Source of the DNA: an uncultured Gammaproteobacteria bacterium
Lineage (GTDB): Bacteria > Pseudomonadota > Gammaproteobacteria > Pseudomonadales > Pseudohongiellaceae
Assembly (NCBI GenBank): GCA_903837345.1
Contig: CAILUG010000045.1
Coordinates: 1 to 38,493 of the forward strand
Reading direction: 5' to 3'
DNA: 38,493 nucleotides
Made by a program: the position numbers and the translations under genes. The notes beneath the pieces were generated by a model. That model searched no databases, was not told the origin of the DNA, and was given only the letters and a program-made list of their open reading frames with translations. Position 1 is the stretch's first letter. Each line of letters opens with the position of its first letter. This document shows, piece after piece, positions 19,716-28,128 of this stretch.

Positions 19716-20240
19716 TCAGTTTTCCAGCCAGCGATCTTCGAGATGATTGAGTTCGTCCTGCAATTTGTACAGGAACTGCAATTTTTGCAGACACAGCCGC
19801 GCATTGCACCAATCGTTGAGGGAAATCTCTGCCGCCATGACTTGCCATTGCCGTGCCAGGGATGCATCAACTGTCTGACGCAGCTGCGAATATGCAGTTT
19901 CATCATGCTGGTGAGCTATGCGCTCCAGCTCCTCGCGCAATTCCAGTTGTTGCAGCAAAAAATCCGGCTCGAGTTTGGGGGGTGGAACATCCAGCGTCCC
20001 GCACGTGTGCAGATCCAGCAGATGTTCGGCCCGGCGCAGCGGATTTTTCAGGATGTTGTAGGCATCATTCAACAAACTGGTGTGTTGCAGCGCCTGCATT
20101 TTTTCCGGCTCCGACGCATTTACATAGCGATCGGGGTGCCATTGGGCCTGACGCTTGTGGTATTGCTCATCAAGCATCGCCTTGTCCAGCTCGCAGCTGA
20201 CGGGCATGCCCAGAATTGCAAAAAAATCTGTAACAGACAT
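19716..20240 (-). CDS. hscB: Fe-S assembly J-domain cochaperone HscB
   Basis: J-protein that brings IscU to HscA and stimulates its ATPase. The 174-residue product has an N-terminal J domain with the HPD tripeptide at 35-37 (WHPDRY) and a C-terminal three-helix domain that binds IscU. The start MSVTDFFAILGMP fits the family. It lies between iscA and hscA in the conserved isc order. Confidence 0.96.
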   Translation of the reverse strand: MSVTDFFAILGMPVSCELDKAMLDEQYHKRQAQWHPDRYVNASEPEKMQALQHTSLLNDAYNILKNPLRRAEHLLDLHTCGTLDVPPPKLEPDFLLQQLELREELERIAHQHDETAYSQLRQTVDASLARQWQVMAAEISLNDWCNARLCLQKLQFLYKLQDELNHLEDRWLEN

Positions 20241-20296
20241 GGCGTGGGAAACTTTCAGTGTCAGGGATTATGGACTGCAGGGATCAGGCCCCACCA

Positions 20297-20620
20297 TCAA
20301 ACGGTGAAGCTTTCGCCGCAACCACATTCGCCTTTGACATTGGGATTGTGGAATTCAAAGCCTTCATTGAGGCCATTCTTGACGAAATCCATTTCAGTGC
20401 CATCCAGATAAAGCAGGCTTTTCGGATCCACGATCACATTGATACCGTGATTTTCAAAAACCTTGTCTTCGGCTTTCAGCTCATCGACAAATTCCAGCAC
20501 GTAAGCCATGCCGGAACAGCCGGTGGTGGTAACTCCCACGCGGATGCCAACGCCCTTGCCGCGGGCTGCCATCTGGGAAGCGACATGCTTTGCTGCATTC
20601 TCAGTAAGTAAAATTGCCAT
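20297..20620 (-). CDS. iscA: A-type Fe-S carrier IscA
   Basis: A-type carrier that takes iron or clusters to apo-targets. The 107-residue product has the three conserved cysteines Cys35, Cys99 and Cys101 (TTTGCSG and GECGCGESF). I chose the start at 20620 ([13 protein letters not shown]). The frame extends 19 codons upstream, but that part has a run of basic residues unlike the family. Gaps are 77 nt to iscU and 56 nt to hscB. Confidence 0.96.
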   Translation of the reverse strand: MAILLTENAAKHVASQMAARGKGVGIRVGVTTTGCSGMAYVLEFVDELKAEDKVFENHGINVIVDPKSLLYLDGTEMDFVKNGLNEGFEFHNPNVKGECGCGESFTV

Positions 20621-20674
20621 CGTGCTGATCCTGTGTTTCCTGTTTGCTACTGGTCTTTTTTTTAGCAGATCCGT

Positions 20675-20695
20675 CAACAGTTCTGTTAACCGTTG
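20675..20695 (-). other. Hairpin just after the iscU stop codon
   Basis: An 8-bp stem (CAACGGTT and AACTGTTG on the minus strand, one G-U wobble) encloses a 5-nt loop and begins three nucleotides after the iscU stop. There is no U-tract after it, only an A-rich run, so it looks more like an mRNA 3'-end stabiliser or processing site than a terminator. Confidence 0.45.
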
Positions 20696-20697
20696 AA

Positions 20698-21090
20698 TCA
20701 GATTTTTGCCTGGCTGCGCTTTTGCTTCACATCAGCGACTGCCGCCTTGATTGCATCTTCAGCCAGCACTGAACAGTGGATCTTGACGGGTGGCAGGCCA
20801 AGTTCTTCGGCTATTTCGGTGTTGCGAATTTTGGCAGCATCATCAATGGAGCGGCCTTTGACCCATTCAGTCAAGAGCGAGCTCGATGCAATCGCAGAAC
20901 CACAGCCATAAGTCTTGAACTTGGCATCTTCGATAATGCCGGCATCGTTCACCTTGATCTGCAGACGCATGACATCGCCGCAGGCGGGAGCGCCGACCAT
21001 GCCGGTGCCGACATTGGCATCGCTGTCGTCAAGCTTGCCAACGTTGCGGGGATTCTCGTAGTGATCCAGTACCTTGTCTGAATATGCCAT
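20698..21090 (-). CDS. iscU: Fe-S cluster scaffold protein IscU
   Basis: Scaffold on which [2Fe-2S] clusters are built from IscS sulfur. The 130-residue product has all ligands: Cys37, Asp39, Cys63, His105 and Cys106. The HscA recognition motif LPPVK is at 99-103. A GAGG Shine-Dalgarno lies eight bases before the ATG. It is separated from iscS by 146 nt that hold a tandem repeat, an unusually long gap for this junction. Confidence 0.97.
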   Translation of the reverse strand: MAYSDKVLDHYENPRNVGKLDDSDANVGTGMVGAPACGDVMRLQIKVNDAGIIEDAKFKTYGCGSAIASSSLLTEWVKGRSIDDAAKIRNTEIAEELGLPPVKIHCSVLAEDAIKAAVADVKQKRSQAKI

Positions 21091-21141
21091 TCTGGTTACC
21101 TCATTACTGCTTTTGAACTTCAGGTTAATTCATTTCTGTTG

Positions 21142-21166
21142 GTGGGCCACTTAATGGGCGGCCCAC
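21142..21166 (-). other. Stem-loop in the iscS-iscU spacer
   Basis: Perfect 7-bp arms GTGGGCC and GGCCCAC (21142-21148 and 21160-21166) enclose an 11-nt loop. It is made from the leftmost repeat unit plus adjoining DNA. There is no U-tract, so it is unlikely to be a simple terminator. Confidence 0.6.
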
Positions 21167-21257
21167 TGCACTCTCTATATCGCAGCTGTCCGCCTAGTGG
21201 GCGGCCCACTGCACTATCTATTTCCCAGCGGTCCGCCTAGTGGGCGGCCCACTGCAC
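21152..21257 (-). repeat. 43-bp tandem repeat derived from the iscS 3' end
   Basis: Two full 43-bp units (21152-21194 and 21195-21237) are identical at 38 of 43 positions. A third partial unit (21238-21257) is the last 20 bases of iscS itself, including its stop codon. Each unit carries the near-palindrome AGTGGGCGGCCCACT (ATGGGC in the outer copy). On the mRNA, each can also form a CCGCC/GGCGG stem around the copied stop codon. The array thus looks like a tandem copy of the gene end, giving serial hairpins between iscS and iscU. Confidence 0.85.
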
Positions 21258-22448
21258 TTTCGTAAAATCCACGCCGTCCTTGTACATGTCCCACAGTGGT
21301 GAAAGTTCGCGCAACTTGTTGACCGCATCGCGGATGCGGCTTATTGCGTAATCAATGTCAGCCTCGGTGGTGAAGCGGCCAATCGAAAAACGCAGCGAAC
21401 TGTGGGCAAGTTCATCGTTACGACCCAGCGCCCGCAACACATACGATGGTTCCAGACTGGCGGAGGTACAAGCAGAGCCTGAGCTGACTGCCAGATCCTT
21501 CAGGGCCATTATCAACGATTCCCCTTCCACAAAATTGAAACTGACATTGAGATTGCCGGCGATGCGATGATCGAGATCGCCATTGACGTACACCTCTTCC
21601 AGATCCTTGAGACCCGCCAGCAGGCGATCCCGCAATGCCTTGATGCGAAGGTTTTCTTCATGCATTTCGAGACGGGCAATACGGAAGGCTTCACCCATGC
21701 CGGCGATCTGGTGGGTTGGCAAGGTACCGGAGCGGAAACCGCGCTCATGGCCACCACCGTGCATCTGTGCCTCCAGGCGTACGCGTGGTTTGCGACGCAC
21801 ATAGAGGGCACCAATGCCTTTGGGTCCATAGGTTTTGTGGGCTGAAAACGACATCAGATCCACATTCATGTCTTCGACATCAATATCGACCTTCCCGGTG
21901 CTCTGCGCTGCATCCACATGGAACAGCACTTTCTTTTCACGACAGATGGCGCCAATGGCCTTGATGTCGTTGATGACGCCGATCTCGTTGTTGACGTGCA
22001 TGATGCTCACCAGAATCGTGTCAGGCTGTATTGCGGCAGCCACTGCTTCCGGATGAATCAGACCGTTGGTATCGGGCTCCAGATAAGTCACGCTGAAGCC
22101 TTCTCGTTCCAGCTGCCGGCAGCTGTCCAGCACTGCCTTGTGTTCGATTTTGGAAGTAATGATGTGCTTGCCCCGGCTCTGGTAGAAATGGGCCACACCT
22201 TTCAGTGCCAGGTTGTCGGATTCAGTGGCGCCCGAGGTCCAGACGATTTCACGCGGATCACATTTCACAAGGTCTGCCACATGCTGGCGTGCCTGCTCGA
22301 CAGCCTCTTCTGCCTTCCAGCCAAACACGTGTGAACGCGAGGCAGGATTGCCGAAATTGCCTTCCATACCCAAACACTCAACCATCACCTTGATGACGCG
22401 CGGGTCGACCGGTGTGGTGGCGGAATAATCAAAATAAATCGGTAACAT
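21237..22448 (-). CDS. iscS: Cysteine desulfurase IscS
   Basis: PLP enzyme that takes sulfur from cysteine for Fe-S clusters, tRNA thiolation and other uses. The 403-residue product has the PLP lysine Lys205 ([12 protein letters not shown]), the cofactor-stacking His104 ([11 protein letters not shown]) and the active-site loop Cys327 ([14 protein letters not shown]). The C-terminus ends WAAH, close to the usual IscU-binding tail. It starts 32 nt after iscR. Its final 20 bases form the parent copy of the tandem repeat that follows. Confidence 0.97.
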   Translation of the reverse strand: MLPIYFDYSATTPVDPRVIKVMVECLGMEGNFGNPASRSHVFGWKAEEAVEQARQHVADLVKCDPREIVWTSGATESDNLALKGVAHFYQSRGKHIITSKIEHKAVLDSCRQLEREGFSVTYLEPDTNGLIHPEAVAAAIQPDTILVSIMHVNNEIGVINDIKAIGAICREKKVLFHVDAAQSTGKVDIDVEDMNVDLMSFSAHKTYGPKGIGALYVRRKPRVRLEAQMHGGGHERGFRSGTLPTHQIAGMGEAFRIARLEMHEENLRIKALRDRLLAGLKDLEEVYVNGDLDHRIAGNLNVSFNFVEGESLIMALKDLAVSSGSACTSASLEPSYVLRALGRNDELAHSSLRFSIGRFTTEADIDYAISRIRDAVNKLRELSPLWDMYKDGVDFTKVQWAAH

Positions 22449-22480
22449 GGCTTTGCTTCTGTGTACGGTCAGTTAGTTGT

Positions 22481-23014
22481 CTATATCGTGGAAACTGCGA
22501 TGTTATTGGCATCGCGACGACGGTTTTCAAGCAGCTGCTGTTCTTTTTCCTGATCCTTCTGCTGTTCTTTCAGCTTGGCGCGCTCACTCTGGTTCTGGGC
22601 TATCTGCACGATTTCGCGTTTCGACACCAGATCGGCCAGTGAAATATTGCTGAGGAAGTTGTGGATCTGGTCGCTAAGGTCCTGCCACAGATGATGGGTC
22701 AGGCAGGTTTCACCCATCTGGCAATCGCCTTTGCCCAGGCAACGTGTGGTATCCAGGGATTCACTCACGGCATCGATTATTTCAGCGACATGGATTTCCT
22801 TTTCCGGTCTGGCCAAGCGGTAACCGCCACCAGGGCCACGCACACTGCTGACCAGCTTGCGTTGCCGCAATTTGGCAAACAACTGCTCCAGATAGGACAG
22901 GGAAATGGCCTGACGGTGCGAAATTTCGGTCAGATTGACCGGACCTTTGGCCGCATGGATGCTCAAATCCAGCATCGCGGTGACGGCATAACGTCCTTTG
23001 GTAGTCAGTCGCAT
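22481..23014 (-). CDS. iscR: Rrf2-family Fe-S regulator IscR
   Basis: Transcription factor that represses the isc operon when loaded with a [2Fe-2S] cluster. The 177-residue product has the winged helix-turn-helix at the N-terminus ([17 protein letters not shown]) and the exact ligand set Cys92, Cys98, Cys104 and His107. The C-terminus carries an extra Gln/Glu/Lys-rich tail of some 35 residues (about 140-177), probably helical, making it longer than the roughly 162-residue E. coli protein. It is the first gene of the isc operon, and two IscR-like operators overlap its promoter. Confidence 0.96.
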   Translation of the reverse strand: MRLTTKGRYAVTAMLDLSIHAAKGPVNLTEISHRQAISLSYLEQLFAKLRQRKLVSSVRGPGGGYRLARPEKEIHVAEIIDAVSESLDTTRCLGKGDCQMGETCLTHHLWQDLSDQIHNFLSNISLADLVSKREIVQIAQNQSERAKLKEQQKDQEKEQQLLENRRRDANNIAVSTI

Positions 23015-23049
23015 GGCTGCGCCCTCTTGTTGAGTGGGCGTATTTTGCC

Positions 23050-23074
23050 AAATCCTACTGTTTAACTCAAGTAT
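23050..23074 (-). promoter_or_regulatory. Putative type 1 IscR operator, promoter-proximal
   Basis: The minus strand begins ATACTTGAGT and ends CAGTAGGATTT over 25 nt. By my alignment it agrees at about 20 of 25 positions with the type 1 IscR consensus as I recall it. It lies 36 nt upstream of iscR and touches the -10 box. Confidence 0.6.
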
Positions 23075-23078
23075 TATA
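23073..23078 (-). promoter_or_regulatory. -10 box of the iscR promoter
   Basis: A perfect TATAAT on the minus strand, 58 nt upstream of the iscR ATG, lies across the junction of the two IscR-like sites. The -35 region is poor, as expected for a promoter under regulator control. Confidence 0.55.
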
Positions 23079-23100
23079 GTGTATCAATTTACTCAAGTAT
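23076..23100 (-). promoter_or_regulatory. Putative type 1 IscR operator, distal
   Basis: A second 25-nt site begins ATACTTGAGT and ends ACACTAT on the minus strand, one base from the first site. It again matches about 20 of 25 consensus positions by eye. It overlaps the trmJ stop codon, so regulator binding would occur inside the end of the upstream gene. Confidence 0.6.
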
Positions 23101-23905
23101 TACGCTCATCCCGGATCGGAGGAGCATCTACCGGGAATTTGCCTGAAACCAGAGCCTGTTCAGTGGCAGTCAGTATGCCGCGCAGGACATTGACCTCCAT
23201 TTTGTCCAGTTGCAGGCGCTGATACAGACGCCGCAACCGGCGCATCAAGGGACGTTTGTACTGGGGTTTGTGAAAATCCAGCCTGATCAGCACCTGTTCC
23301 AGGTGTTGCAGGTAGCGCTCCAGCTCTTCGGCTGTGGCCGGTTCCTGATCCCACTCGCCACCATCATCTACCTTGTTGCCGTTCAAGGTGGCTGGCGGCG
23401 GGGAATTACCCGGCATTGCCAGTGCTGCTTTACGCAGCTCATAACTCAGCACCATCACGGCAGCCGCCAGATTCAGTGAACTGTAATCAGGATTGACCGG
23501 AATGTGCACGTGATAATGGCATCGGTGCAGCTCTTCGTTGGTGAGGCCGCTGATCTCACGGCCAAACACCAGCGCCACTTGTTGTGGTGACGGCAGCGCC
23601 AGCACTTTGGCGGCACATTCAGACGGATCCAGCAGCGGCACCGGCATGGTACGCAAGCGGGCGCTGGTGCCAATGACTACATGGCAATCAGAGACTGCAG
23701 CTTCCAGGCTTTCCACCACCACCGCACTGTCCAGTATGCTTGCAGCGGAAACCGCCATGCTGACGGCTTCCTGTGATGGCCAGTGCCGCGGCTTCACCAG
23801 CACCAGCCGCGTCAGCCCCATGTTCATCATTGCGCGCGCGGCGGAGCCGATGTTGCCTGAGTGAGAGGTTTCGACCAGCACTATGCGTATATTGGAAAAA
23901 TTCAT
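23093..23905 (-). CDS. trmJ: tRNA (cytidine/uridine-2'-O-)-methyltransferase TrmJ
   Basis: SPOUT-class enzyme that 2'-O-methylates position 32 of several tRNAs. The 270-residue product starts MNFSNIRIVLVETSHSGNIG at 23905. Its trefoil-knot SAM-binding elements are GNIGSAARAMMNMG, LVFGREISGLTNEEL and IPVNPDYSSLNLAAAV, followed by a helical C-terminal dimer region. A 21-codon upstream extension is rejected as unlike the family. It lies between suhB (divergent) and iscR, the arrangement also seen in E. coli; the cysE gene that I recall sitting here in Pseudomonas is absent. Confidence 0.94.
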   Translation of the reverse strand: MNFSNIRIVLVETSHSGNIGSAARAMMNMGLTRLVLVKPRHWPSQEAVSMAVSAASILDSAVVVESLEAAVSDCHVVIGTSARLRTMPVPLLDPSECAAKVLALPSPQQVALVFGREISGLTNEELHRCHYHVHIPVNPDYSSLNLAAAVMVLSYELRKAALAMPGNSPPPATLNGNKVDDGGEWDQEPATAEELERYLQHLEQVLIRLDFHKPQYKRPLMRRLRRLYQRLQLDKMEVNVLRGILTATEQALVSGKFPVDAPPIRDERNT

Positions 23906-23962
23906 GTCGGTATTTTCAGCAAATCGGCAGCGATGATGGTAAACAGGCTCCCGCACATTTGC

Positions 23963-23968
23963 TATCAT
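23963..23968 (+). promoter_or_regulatory. Candidate -10 box for suhB
   Basis: TATCAT, followed by a GC-rich GGGCGCGC stretch, lies 84 nt upstream of the suhB start. The -35 region is weak, so this is a tentative call. Confidence 0.3.
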
Positions 23969-24052
23969 GGGCGCGCTTTACGCGATCCTGTGTAAAGGTT
24001 CTTATTCCAACTTGAGCTGACCCACCGACTGCATTTCTTTCAAGGAGCAATC

Positions 24053-24832
24053 GTGCACCCTATCGTCAATATCGCCCTGCGAGCAGCCCGTGACGCCGCT
24101 ACCGTACTGGTCCAGGCCCATGCACGACCTGACCGCGTCAAAGTCAGCCAGAAAGGCAAGAACGACTACGTCACCGATGTCGACAAGGCCGTAGAAGACC
24201 AACTGATCAGCAGCCTGCGCAAAACCTATCCTGATCACAGCTTCCTGTGTGAAGAAAGCGGCATGCAGGAAGGCGCCGACAAGGACACCGTGTGGATCAT
24301 CGATCCCATCGACGGCACCCGCAATTTTGTGATGGGCATCCCCCACTTCTGCATTTCCATTGCCTGCATGCAGCGAGACAAATTGCAGCACGCAATCATC
24401 ATAGATCCCATCCTGGGTGAAGAATTCATCGCCAGCAAAGGCAGTGGTGCCTCGCTCAACGGCAATCGCATTCGCGTCAGAAACCGCCCCAATCTGGACG
24501 GTGCCACCATCAGTCTCAGTTGCGCCGGTTTGCGCAATTACGAAGCGATGATGGAATTGCAGACCAGACTCAAAGGCGTGGCCGGTGGCCTGCGTTTCAC
24601 GGGTTCAACTGCACTGGATCTGGCTTATGTAGCTGCTGGCAGGCTGGATGCAGGCTGGACTTCCGGAGTGAGTCCGTGGGACAGCGCAGCAGGTATTCTG
24701 CTGGTGCAGGAAGCCGGCGGACTGGTGAGTGACTTGCAAGGCAATCCCGAATGCCTGCACAGCGACAGCCTGGTTTTCGGCAATCCGAAATGCTTCAAAT
24801 CGCTGCTGCAACTGGCCTCCGGCAAGGCCTGA
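24053..24832 (+). CDS. suhB: Inositol-1-monophosphatase SuhB
   Basis: Mg-dependent inositol monophosphatase that in enterobacteria also joins the Nus antitermination complex for rRNA synthesis. The 259-residue product has metal ligands Glu67 (EESG), Asp84 and Asp87 (WIIDPIDGTRNF) and Asp210 (SPWDSAAG). The start is GTG at 24053 with a strong AAGGAG six bases upstream. It is divergent from trmJ and convergent with secF. Its 3' end runs into a long palindrome shared with secF. Confidence 0.95.
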   Translation: MHPIVNIALRAARDAATVLVQAHARPDRVKVSQKGKNDYVTDVDKAVEDQLISSLRKTYPDHSFLCEESGMQEGADKDTVWIIDPIDGTRNFVMGIPHFCISIACMQRDKLQHAIIIDPILGEEFIASKGSGASLNGNRIRVRNRPNLDGATISLSCAGLRNYEAMMELQTRLKGVAGGLRFTGSTALDLAYVAAGRLDAGWTSGVSPWDSAAGILLVQEAGGLVSDLQGNPECLHSDSLVFGNPKCFKSLLQLASGKA

Positions 24833-24846
24833 GCTTCAGCAACCGG

Positions 24847-24880
24847 TGAATGATACCGGCCTTGATGCCGGCATCATTCA
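24847..24880. terminator. Bidirectional hairpin between convergent suhB and secF
   Basis: Fourteen-base arms (TGAATGATACCGGC and GCCGGCATCATTCA) enclose a 6-nt loop. The single non-Watson-Crick position is a G-U wobble in the secF-strand RNA and an A-C mismatch in the suhB-strand RNA. The stem overlaps the secF stop codon. There is no U-tract on either side, so it may block opposing transcription or protect 3' ends rather than act as a classic intrinsic terminator. Confidence 0.65.
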
Positions 24881-25834
24881 GGGCATGGAATCCAGTTCAT
24901 CCTGCTTTTTGACCGGCACTATCAGATCGTGGCGGCTGATCTTCATGTACAGCAGCGTGTTGGCTGTCACATAGATGGATGAGGTGGTTCCGAAAAACAC
25001 CCCGACCAGCATCGCAGCCGAAAATCCATGCACCACTTCGCCGCCGACCAGCAGCAATGCCAGCAGCACCAGCACCACCATCGATGCCGTCATGATGGAC
25101 CGGGCCATGGTCTGGGTAATCGAAATATCGATGATTTCCGAAGGCTCCAGCCCGCGCAACAAGCGCAGGTTTTCCCTGATCCTGTCAGCAACCACGATGG
25201 TTTCATTCAGTGAATAACCGGTCACAGCCAGCACTGCTGCCATTACCGTCAGATCGAAATTCATCCGGGTCAATGCGAAAAATCCCAGTGTAAGAATCAT
25301 GTCATGCGCCAGCGCAATCACGGCTCCCACCGAAAACTTGAACTGGAAACGGAACGCGATGAAGATCATGATCATGATCAACGACATCAATCCGCCGAGG
25401 ATGCCGAGTTCCTTCATTTCCTGTCCGACCTGCGAGCTCACAAAAGAACTGCTCGTCATTGTCAATTCCATCTTGCCTGCTGCGGCTTTCAGTATTTTCA
25501 CCACATTGCCGGCAGTCTCTGTCGAAAGCGCTTCGCTGATACCGGCGCCGCCAGCGCCACCGCTGTCCTGCACGCGGATCATCACATCGTGATCGGTGCC
25601 GGCAGTCACCACTTCGTGATTGGGAAAGCCGGAGGTGGTCAGCGTCGAACGAATGTCATCCAGCGATGGCGCTTCCGAATAATGCAGTGACACCTGGGTG
25701 CCACCGGTGAAATCCAGCCCGTAATTGAGGCCGCGCACCAACAGCAGAATCAGCGCCATCAGCACCAGCGAACCGGAGATGCCGGTAGCGATGTAGCGAT
25801 AACGCATGAATGGAATGGACGATAGATTGCTCAT
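24878..25834 (-). CDS. secF: Protein translocase subunit SecF
   Basis: Inner-membrane subunit that, with SecD, uses the proton gradient to aid late steps of Sec export. The 318-residue product has an N-terminal helix, the SecF signature YGLDFTGGTQVSL, a periplasmic domain with DVMIRVQ, and five C-terminal helices including TGYSLNETIVVADRIREN. It starts 31 nt after secD and is the last gene of tgt-yajC-secD-secF. Confidence 0.96.
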   Translation of the reverse strand: MSNLSSIPFMRYRYIATGISGSLVLMALILLLVRGLNYGLDFTGGTQVSLHYSEAPSLDDIRSTLTTSGFPNHEVVTAGTDHDVMIRVQDSGGAGGAGISEALSTETAGNVVKILKAAAGKMELTMTSSSFVSSQVGQEMKELGILGGLMSLIMIMIFIAFRFQFKFSVGAVIALAHDMILTLGFFALTRMNFDLTVMAAVLAVTGYSLNETIVVADRIRENLRLLRGLEPSEIIDISITQTMARSIMTASMVVLVLLALLLVGGEVVHGFSAAMLVGVFFGTTSSIYVTANTLLYMKISRHDLIVPVKKQDELDSMP

Positions 25835-25865
25835 GCTGACTCCGGTTGTTCAGACCTTGGCCTGA

Positions 25866-27764
25866 CTATTCTTGTGCAGCTTCATGCGCCGCTATGGTTC
25901 CCAGATGGATATTGGTACCAATGGATATGGATTTCACATTGTTGCCACCATAAATCAGGTTGATGATGGCCCTTGAATACATGTATGCGGTGAACATTGA
26001 GGTCAGCAGTCCCAGCGTCAGTGTTACCGCAAACCCCTTGACCGGCCCCGTGCCGATTGCAAACAGGATCACCGACACGATCAACGTAGTGACGTTGGCG
26101 TCCACGATGGTGACAAAAGCCCGTTCATAACCGGCGTTGATTGCGCGCGGTATGCTCATGCCGTTTTCGATTTCCTCGCGGATGCGGGCAAAAATCAGCA
26201 CGTTGGCATCCACTGCGATACCCAGCGTCAGCACAATGCCGGTAATGCCGGGCATGGTCAGCGTCCAGCCGACGATGGACATGATGGCCATCATCAACAG
26301 CAGGTTGCAAAACAGCGCGATAACAGCAGCAATGCCGGAAATGCGGTACCAGCCAATGATGAACACCACCAGGAGGCCCAAACCCAGCAACACGGAATTG
26401 ATGCCGTTGTTGATGTTTTCCTGGCCAAGGCTGGGACCCACTGTGCTTTCCTCGACAAAGTGCATCGGTGCGGCCAGGGCACCGGAACGGATCAGCAGCG
26501 AAAGATCGTTGGCTTCTGCACTGGCAAGTCCGGTGATACGGAACTGGCGACCCAACGCTGACTGGATGGTGGCAACACTGATGGCCCGCTCATTGAGGAC
26601 CGGCTCGGAAGTGGTTACCAGCGTGCCATCTTCCTGCTTCCTGGTCACACTGCGGGTCTTGGTTTCGCTCAGAATGATCGCCATGCTCTTGCCAATACTG
26701 ACGCGGGTGACGTCATTGAGTTTCTTGGCGCCGGCAGCATCCAGTGTGATGTTCACTTGCGGCAGGCTGGTCTGGGAATCAATCGAGGATTGGGCACCGG
26801 TTACATTGCTGCCACCCATGATAATGTCCTGGTTGATTTTCACCGGTGCGCCTTTGTACTGGTATTCCACCGTGGAACCGGCCGGAGCGCCGGGCTCAGC
26901 CACCAGATGGAATTGCAGGGTTGCTACCGCACTGATCAGATCCTTGGCACGCGTGGTGTCCTGGATGCCCGGCAATTCGATGATGATGCGGTTGGCACCC
27001 ATCTGCTGGATCTTGGGTTCTTTCACGCCGAGTTCATTGACCCTGGAACGCAAGGTCTGCAGGTTTTGCTGAACGGCATATTTCTGCAATTCAATGATGC
27101 TGGCCGGTGTCATCGCATATTGCAGGACAAAATCCTCACCGGTTTCTACTGTACTCATTTTGAGATCGGCAAATTTTGTACCCAGCTTGCTGATGGCAGT
27201 GCTGCGGGTAGCGGCATCAAGGAAGCGGATATTGATGTGTTTTTGCTGATCGAGAGAGATAGGCGGACGATAACGGATTTTTTCATCCCGCAAATCGTTG
27301 CGTATGGAGGCAATGGTGTCATTCAGCTGTTTGGTGGTGGCCTCGTTCATGTCGACTTCCATCAGGAAGTGGACCCCGCCCTGCAAATCCAGACCATAGG
27401 CCATCGGGCCTGCATGCAGTTTTTCCAGCCATGCCGGTGTGGTGGGGGCAAGATTGAGAGCCACAATGTAGTTCTGTGGCATCTTCAGGTTCACTACCTG
27501 CTGGGCCCGGCTCTGCAGATTCTTGTCGCGCAAGCGGATCAGGGCCACACCATTGGCGCCAATTTCCGGATCGAAGAATTCGATGCCATCCTTTTTCAGG
27601 GCATCGGTGGCCATGTCGAGTGCCGCCTTGTCCATGGCGCCGTTGTCATGCGAAACCTGGATCGCAGGATCGGGCTGGTAGAAGTTGGGTGCAGCGTAAA
27701 TCGCAGACAACACTGCAATCACGATCAGGAAAATGTTTTTCCAGAGCGGGTATTTGTTCAGCAT
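25866..27764 (-). CDS. secD: Protein translocase subunit SecD
   Basis: Partner of SecF in the SecDF-YajC complex. The 632-residue product starts MLNKYPLWKNIFLIVIAV at 27764, a transmembrane helix. The large periplasmic P1 domain begins with YGLDLQGGVHFLMEVD, and the C-terminal helix bundle contains GITGIVLTLGIAVDANVLIFARIREE. The frame extends 23 codons upstream, but that stretch overlaps the spacer and is unlike the family. The gap to yajC is 28 nt. No clear Shine-Dalgarno precedes the start. Confidence 0.96.
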   Translation of the reverse strand: MLNKYPLWKNIFLIVIAVLSAIYAAPNFYQPDPAIQVSHDNGAMDKAALDMATDALKKDGIEFFDPEIGANGVALIRLRDKNLQSRAQQVVNLKMPQNYIVALNLAPTTPAWLEKLHAGPMAYGLDLQGGVHFLMEVDMNEATTKQLNDTIASIRNDLRDEKIRYRPPISLDQQKHINIRFLDAATRSTAISKLGTKFADLKMSTVETGEDFVLQYAMTPASIIELQKYAVQQNLQTLRSRVNELGVKEPKIQQMGANRIIIELPGIQDTTRAKDLISAVATLQFHLVAEPGAPAGSTVEYQYKGAPVKINQDIIMGGSNVTGAQSSIDSQTSLPQVNITLDAAGAKKLNDVTRVSIGKSMAIILSETKTRSVTRKQEDGTLVTTSEPVLNERAISVATIQSALGRQFRITGLASAEANDLSLLIRSGALAAPMHFVEESTVGPSLGQENINNGINSVLLGLGLLVVFIIGWYRISGIAAVIALFCNLLLMMAIMSIVGWTLTMPGITGIVLTLGIAVDANVLIFARIREEIENGMSIPRAINAGYERAFVTIVDANVTTLIVSVILFAIGTGPVKGFAVTLTLGLLTSMFTAYMYSRAIINLIYGGNNVKSISIGTNIHLGTIAAHEAAQE

Positions 27765-27792
27765 GGGAGGGATCCGGGAGTGCTGTAAGCGA

Positions 27793-28128
27793 TCAGATGG
27801 ATTTGATGGTGCCTTTGGGCAAAATAGCCGCAACCGAGGCTTTCTGCATTTTCAGTTCAAGATTGTCGGCCACCTGCAATCCTACGTACAAATCATCAAC
27901 TTTGGTGATGCGGCCAAGAATGCCGCTGTTGGTCATCACTTCGTCACCCTTGCTGAGACCGGACAACAGGCTTTTCAGCTCGTTGGCACGTTTGGACTGG
28001 GGGCGCCAGATCAGGAAATAGAAAATAAGCGCGAAACCGCCCAAAAATACGAAATTGATATAGGGAGAAGGTGACGAGGCTGCGTCGGTTGCAGTCTGGG
28101 CCATTGCCGAGCTTATAAAAAAGTTCAT
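27793..28128 (-). CDS. yajC: Preprotein translocase accessory protein YajC
   Basis: Small inner-membrane protein of the SecDF-YajC complex. The 111-residue product has one transmembrane helix (about 25-44, INFVFLGGFALIFYFLIWRP) and a basic cytoplasmic domain with the conserved GDEVMTNSGILGRI. It lies 120 nt after tgt, the usual tgt-yajC-secDF order. Confidence 0.95.
   Translation of the reverse strand: MNFFISSAMAQTATDAASSPSPYINFVFLGGFALIFYFLIWRPQSKRANELKSLLSGLSKGDEVMTNSGILGRITKVDDLYVGLQVADNLELKMQKASVAAILPKGTIKSI

Noticed and set aside
21152-21257. Short CRISPR-like array
   Set aside because: Units are contiguous without unique spacers, one copy is the end of iscS, and no cas genes are present.
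26137-27788. Plus-strand frames opposite secD
   Set aside because: Hydrophobic runs arise from the complementary strand of membrane helices; not real genes.
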